64,000 nt of DNA, taken from Streptomyces actuosus (GTDB lineage: Bacteria > Actinomycetota > Actinomycetes > Streptomycetales > Streptomycetaceae). Both the position numbers and the translations under genes were made by a program. The notes under the pieces were generated by a model that saw only the letters and a list, made by a program, of their open reading frames with translations, ran no database searches and had not been told where the DNA came from. Within the stretch, counting starts at the first letter, position 1; the number at the start of each line of letters is the position of its first letter. The stretch is from the NCBI RefSeq assembly GCF_016921115.1, contig NZ_JAFFZS010000015.1, positions 120,266 to 184,265 on the forward strand, in the 5' to 3' direction. This document shows positions 60,600 through 64,000 of the stretch, one piece after another.

Positions 60600-61907
60600 C
60601 TAACGGGACCGCGACCACCAGTCGAACCTGATGCACGGTTTCCCGCCCAGCCAGTACTCGACCCAGTCGCCGAGTTCCAGCGGAGAGCACGTCGCCGGCC
60701 GGTCGGGGACCGCCGGCGGGCTGGGCTCGGCCGCCACGGTCGGGGTCGCGGTGGCGGTCGGCTCGGCCGTGGCCGCGTCGTCGGGGCGGCCGGACAGGAG
60801 CGTGCGGTACACCGCGGAGGAGCGCGGATTGTCCCGGCACTGCCACACGCCGTGCGGGCAGTAGTCGGTCAGCGTGTTGTACAGCGGCTGGTGCTCGTCC
60901 ATCCAGGCGAGCATGCGCCGCATGTAGTCGTCGTTGTCGCCGTTGCGGAACAAGCCCCACTCCGGGTAGGAGATGGCCTTGCCGTGGGACTTGGCGAAGT
61001 CGACGTGCGCCTGGAGCCCGAGCGGCTCCGTCACCTGCTGGTCGAAGGACATCCCGGACGGCTGGTCGTAGGAATCCATGCCGATGATGTCGACGGTGTC
61101 GTCACCCGGGTAGCACTGCGTCCAGGGGACGGCGTCCCGGCCGCGGCTCGGCGTGAAGTCGAACCTGAACCGCTGGCCCGGCACCGCGCGCATGGCGGTG
61201 ACGATCCGGTTCCAGTACGTCTTCCAGGCCTGCGGATCCGGTCCGCAGCGGTGGGTGTAGGTGACGCCGTTCATCTCCCAGCCGAGCACGATCACCGTGT
61301 CCGGCACGTTCAGGCTCACCAGCCGCTCGGCGAGCGCCCGGAAATGGTGGTCGAACGCTCCGGACGCGCCCTGCCGCAGCAGTCGGCGCACCTCGGCGTC
61401 GGGGACGCCCTCCTCGTTGCGTTCCAGCATGGGGACGTTCAGAACGAGGATCCGGTCGTCCTTCGCCCGCCGCCAGTCCGCCCACACGTCGAGGAAGCCG
61501 GGCCGCCCCTCGATGTTGCTCCAGACGTCGCCGGGCAGGTAGGTGTGGCCGACGCGGAGTTCGGCACCGCCCAGCCACTCGCTGAGCTCGGCCATGCGGG
61601 CCACGCCCCGCGCCCCGAAGTCGAGGTAGGCGCCGAAGGCGGGGACGGCCTTCGGCGACGGTGCGTCCTGCTCGGGCTGCGACGGGTCGGACGGTGTGCC
61701 GGGGACGGCCCGTGCGGGGGGCTCCGCCGGGTCCACCGCCGTGACCGCGGCGGCGCGGACCGGCACCGGAGCGGAAGGATCGGCCAACCGCACCACCCCC
61801 GTGCCCGCGGCGAATCCAGGTCCGGAGGCCAGGGCCGCGGATGCGGCGACCGCGGCCGCTACAACCGCCAGCCTCCGGGGCCGGGTGCGTCGCTGGTGTG
61901 GTGCCAT
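60600..61907 (-). CDS. secreted GH26-like glycoside hydrolase (endo-mannanase-like)
   Basis: A 435-residue exported enzyme. The N-terminus RRTRPRRLAVVAAAVAASAALASGPGFAA is a signal peptide. The TIM-barrel contains VIVLGWEMNGVTYTHR, with an acid/base-like glutamate, and GKAISYPEWGLF, with a nucleophile-like glutamate, as in GH26 mannanases. A Thr/Pro/Ala linker leads to a small C-terminal domain with paired cysteines (PATCSPLELGDWVEYWLGGKPC). It is transcribed opposite to the polysaccharide operon and may trim or release its product. AAGGAG lies upstream of the ATG. Confidence 0.82.
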   Translation of the reverse strand: MAPHQRRTRPRRLAVVAAAVAASAALASGPGFAAGTGVVRLADPSAPVPVRAAAVTAVDPAEPPARAVPGTPSDPSQPEQDAPSPKAVPAFGAYLDFGARGVARMAELSEWLGGAELRVGHTYLPGDVWSNIEGRPGFLDVWADWRRAKDDRILVLNVPMLERNEEGVPDAEVRRLLRQGASGAFDHHFRALAERLVSLNVPDTVIVLGWEMNGVTYTHRCGPDPQAWKTYWNRIVTAMRAVPGQRFRFDFTPSRGRDAVPWTQCYPGDDTVDIIGMDSYDQPSGMSFDQQVTEPLGLQAHVDFAKSHGKAISYPEWGLFRNGDNDDYMRRMLAWMDEHQPLYNTLTDYCPHGVWQCRDNPRSSAVYRTLLSGRPDDAATAEPTATATPTVAAEPSPPAVPDRPATCSPLELGDWVEYWLGGKPCIRFDWWSRSR

Positions 61908-61943
61908 GCCTGCTCCTTTCTCCGATCCAGTAAGGACAGCAGT

Positions 61944-61956
61944 ACTGACACTCAGT
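61944..61956. promoter_or_regulatory. 13-bp inverted repeat in the GH26/ATP-grasp divergent region
   Basis: ACTGA-CAC-TCAGT, perfect arms of 5 bases, in the 131-base interval between divergent starts at 61907 and 62039. It could control one or both genes. The binding protein is unknown. Confidence 0.35.
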
Positions 61957-62038
61957 CATGTGAAACGGACTTACGCCACCGCCGCTACGGCTTTCGAGTG
62001 CCCTGATCACCCACACAGGTGACCCGAACCGAAGGAAC

Positions 62039-63361
62039 ATGCCCGTGTCGCAGCTCGACATCCGCGTCCCCGCCGTACTGCTGCGGATCGACCCCAATCC
62101 CTTTCACCACGGAACACTGGGTGCCGTGCGCTCGCTCGGCAGAGCGGGCGTCGAGGTCCATGTGATCGCCGACGGCACGGCAAGTCCGGTGTCCCGGTCG
62201 CAGTTTGCCCGCCAGTTCCACCTCCCGCCGCCGCCCGGCGCGGGGGCCCACGACATCTCCGCGGTGCTACATCGGGTCGCCGCGCGGATCGCCCGGCCCG
62301 CCGTGCTGATCCCCATGGACGACGCGAGCGCGGTGGCCGTGGGCCGGCTGCGGGACGACCTCGCACCCGCCTACCTGCTGCCCGACGCGCCCGGTACACC
62401 GGCGGAACACGTCGCCGACAAGGCCGCGCTGGCCGCCGTGTGCGCGGCGGCGGACGTCCCCCACCCGATCACCCTCGTACCCGACAGCGCCGACCAGGTG
62501 GCCCGGGCCGTGGGACGGCTGGGCCTACCGCTGGTGGCCAAGTGGAGCCGCCCCTGGCTGCTGCCACCGGGCGCCGGGTTGCGCAGCACGGTCCTCGTCG
62601 GCACCGAGCAGCGGGCGAAGGAGCTGTACCGGCGGGGTGACGAGGCGGGCAGCCCGCTGCTGCTGCAGGAGTTCCTGCCTCCCGGCCGCGACCGCGACTG
62701 GTTCTGCCACGGCTACGCCGACCGCTCCGGGGCCCTGCGCGGCGGCGGCACCGGCCGCAAGCTCGCCGCCTGGCCGCGCGGCGCCGGACTCACCGCGGTC
62801 GGCGAGTGGACGCCCGATCAGCAGCTCCAGGCGCTCGCAGAGCGGCTCGTGCAGCGGCTGGGCTACCGCGGCATCCTCGACCTGGACTTCCGGCGCTGCG
62901 GCGCGAGTGGCCGCCATCACCTCCTCGACTTCAACCCGCGTCCCGGTGCCCAGTTCCGGCTCTTCCACGACAGCGCCGCGCTGGACGTCGTACGGGCCCT
63001 GCACCTTGATCTGACGCACCGTCCGCTGCCGGAGGGGACGCCGCTTCCCGGGCGGCGGTTCGTCGTCGAGAACTACGCGCCCCTGGCCGCCCTGCGCCCG
63101 GCGCCCGGCGGCCTGGAGCACGCCTGGCACGCGGCGGACGACCGCGCTCCGGGGCGGGCCCTGCGGGGGCTGTGGTCCCGGCACGTCGGCCGCCGGGCCC
63201 TGGAGCGTCTGTGGAGGACGCCCCCCTTGGCAGCGTCCCCGGCGGCGGCGGCCCCCGCCGGGGACGCGCAGCTACGGGTGGTCCGCCAGGCGTCGCGGCC
63301 CGAGACGTCCGGGACCCGTCGTACCGAGCTGTCCGACGACGAGGGGCCGAGCAGCCGATGA
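62039..63361 (+). CDS. ATP-grasp enzyme (carboxylate-amine ligase-like)
   Basis: A 440-residue cytoplasmic protein with an ATP-grasp fold. The N-terminal domain has GAVRSLGRAGVEVHVIADG; the central part has DKAALAAVCAAADVPHPITLV, LPLVAKWSRPWLLPPGAGLR (ATP-lysine strand), LLLQEFLPPGRDRDWFCHGY, and the metal-binding end LGYRGILDLDFRRC, HHLLDFNPRPGAQFRLF. It joins a carboxylate to an amine or activates one. Such enzymes accompany exopolysaccharide genes and may add amino acids or other substituents. The ATG at 62039 is preceded by GAAGGA. Confidence 0.83.
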   Translation: MPVSQLDIRVPAVLLRIDPNPFHHGTLGAVRSLGRAGVEVHVIADGTASPVSRSQFARQFHLPPPPGAGAHDISAVLHRVAARIARPAVLIPMDDASAVAVGRLRDDLAPAYLLPDAPGTPAEHVADKAALAAVCAAADVPHPITLVPDSADQVARAVGRLGLPLVAKWSRPWLLPPGAGLRSTVLVGTEQRAKELYRRGDEAGSPLLLQEFLPPGRDRDWFCHGYADRSGALRGGGTGRKLAAWPRGAGLTAVGEWTPDQQLQALAERLVQRLGYRGILDLDFRRCGASGRHHLLDFNPRPGAQFRLFHDSAALDVVRALHLDLTHRPLPEGTPLPGRRFVVENYAPLAALRPAPGGLEHAWHAADDRAPGRALRGLWSRHVGRRALERLWRTPPLAASPAAAAPAGDAQLRVVRQASRPETSGTRRTELSDDEGPSSR

Positions 63362-63578
63362 TGGACGGCCTGCCGGTCTCTCCGGTCGCGCGCCTCCACC
63401 TGGTCCTGGTGGCGTCGTGCGTGTTCCGGAAAGTGACGGCCCGTCACAGGGAGGGAATGCCGGCGGAGACGACCGCCGCACCCGGCTCGCCCCGGCCCGG
63501 CACCCGGCATTCCGTGCGGAGCCGACGTACCGGGAGCCGGGGCGGGTGCCGGGCGCAGTGCGTCCGGCACCCCGTGTC

Positions 63579-64000
63579 CTACCGGCGCGACGCGGCTCGG
63601 CCTCGTCGGTACAGGAAGGCGCCAGCCGCGATCAGTGCGGCACTGACGCCGGAAGCAGCCAGCATGGCCTCGTTGCCACCGGTGTCGGCCAGCGAGGGAG
63701 GCGTGTCGCCGCCACCGTGGTGACCACCGCCATGACCACCGGGCTGGTCGCAGTCTTCCTCGTCACCGCCACCATGGCCACCGCCGTGGTGACCACCGCC
63801 ATGACCACCAGGCTGGTCGCAGTCTTCCTCGTCACCGCCACCGGAGCCATAGCCGCCACCATGGCCACCACCATGGTGACCACCGCCATGACCACCAGGC
63901 TGGTCGCAGTCTTCCTCGTCACCGCCACCGGAGCCATAGCCGCCACCATGGCCACCACCATGGTGACCACCGCCATGACCACCAGGCTGGTCGCAGTCTT
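63579..64000 (-). CDS. LAXTG-anchored surface protein with Gly/His/Cys repeats (5' end outside window)
   Basis: The window holds the last ~140 codons of a minus-strand gene; its start lies beyond 64000. Reading toward the stop (TAG, 63581-63579), the product repeats EDCDQPGGHGGGHHGGGHGG, GYGSGGGDE in 29-residue units, then reads GGDTPPSLADTGGNEAMLAA, SGVSAALIAAGAFLYRRGRA, ASRR. LADTG is a class E-type sortase signal, followed by a hydrophobic helix and basic tail, so the protein is anchored to the cell wall. The repeats are rich in Gly and His with one Cys and paired acidic residues each, suggesting metal binding. It may be the long, sortase-anchored chaplin that I recall near this locus, but no chaplin domain is inside the window. 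Confidence 0.8.
   Translation of the reverse strand, partial: DCDQPGGHGGGHHGGGHGGGYGSGGGDEEDCDQPGGHGGGHHGGGHGGGYGSGGGDEEDCDQPGGHGGGHHGGGHGGGDEEDCDQPGGHGGGHHGGGDTPPSLADTGGNEAMLAASGVSAALIAAGAFLYRRGRAASRR
63744..64000. repeat. 87-bp in-frame tandem repeats of the surface protein
   Basis: CTGGTCGCAGTC recurs at 63744, 63813, 63900 and 63987: spacings of 69, 87 and 87 bases. The 69-base unit lacks 18 bases (six codons, YGSGGG). The array continues past the window end. Every unit is a multiple of three bases, so the reading frame is kept. Confidence 0.93.

Noticed and set aside
63744..64000. Regular repeats that might be read as a CRISPR array.
   Set aside because: Unit spacing is 69/87/87 bases without variable spacers, and the repeats stay in frame as a Gly/His-rich protein segment followed by a sorting signal.

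Overview
This is a very GC-rich stretch of a Streptomyces chromosome. Evidence for the genus: nearly all genes end most codons in G or C, GTG and TTG starts are common, and the window carries chaplins, a melC1/melC2 tyrosinase pair, an SsbB-type single-strand binding protein, a two-gene bacterial dynamin operon and a PknG-type kinase cluster. From memory, the gene order resembles the S. coelicolor region that runs from the csn operon to the melC/chaplin genes; I could not check this.

Layout. 0.1-2.1 kb: HNH nuclease and an MscS-type channel, divergent. 2.2-9.2 kb: ROK repressor, sugar ABC importer, GH4 glycosidase and sugar kinase (csnR-EFGHK type, chitosan oligosaccharide uptake), with a palindromic operator in front. 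9.5-20.6 kb: a signalling cluster of GlnX-like sensor, GlnH-like binding protein, coiled-coil protein, PknG-like kinase, PP2C phosphatase, vWA protein and FHA protein. The kinase, phosphatase and FHA protein each carry two Cys4 zinc-ribbon motifs. 20.5-22.1 kb: isoaspartyl methyltransferase-like gene and a truncated haemoglobin. 22.6-29.8 kb: two very large FtsX-type permeases and their ATPase. 30.0-32.8 kb: ettA, a hot-dog thioesterase and a hypothetical gene. 33.4-40.2 kb: a truncated SUKH-like fragment, a thioester-domain surface protein with a LAXTG signal, ssbB and dynB/dynA. 40.4-41.0 kb: tRNA-Arg(UCU) beside an integrase remnant, the scar of an integrative element. 41.1-45.2 kb: lipoprotein, membrane proteins and a 2-hydroxyacid dehydrogenase.

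45.5-50.2 kb is a morphogenesis and secretion block: chpG-like chaplin, melC2/melC1, a VKOR-type disulfide oxidase with a DUF5949 partner, a small secreted protein and a chpF-like chaplin. Both chaplins are preceded by a CGTTGA -10 element with a 16-nt spacer to a -35 element, which fits the promoter type I remember for the developmental sigma factor BldN. 50.6-63.4 kb is an exopolysaccharide cluster of tightly overlapping genes: glycosyltransferase, priming sugar transferase, polymerase/ligase, proline-rich protein, flippase, deacetylase, second glycosyltransferase, Wzz-like protein and FemAB/GNAT-like transferase, then a GH26-like hydrolase and an ATP-grasp ligase. The window ends inside the 3' part of a minus-strand gene for a LAXTG-anchored protein with Gly/His/Cys repeats.

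No rRNA, CRISPR array, intact insertion sequence or replication origin was seen. Gene symbols rest on family resemblance and remembered gene order, not on a search.
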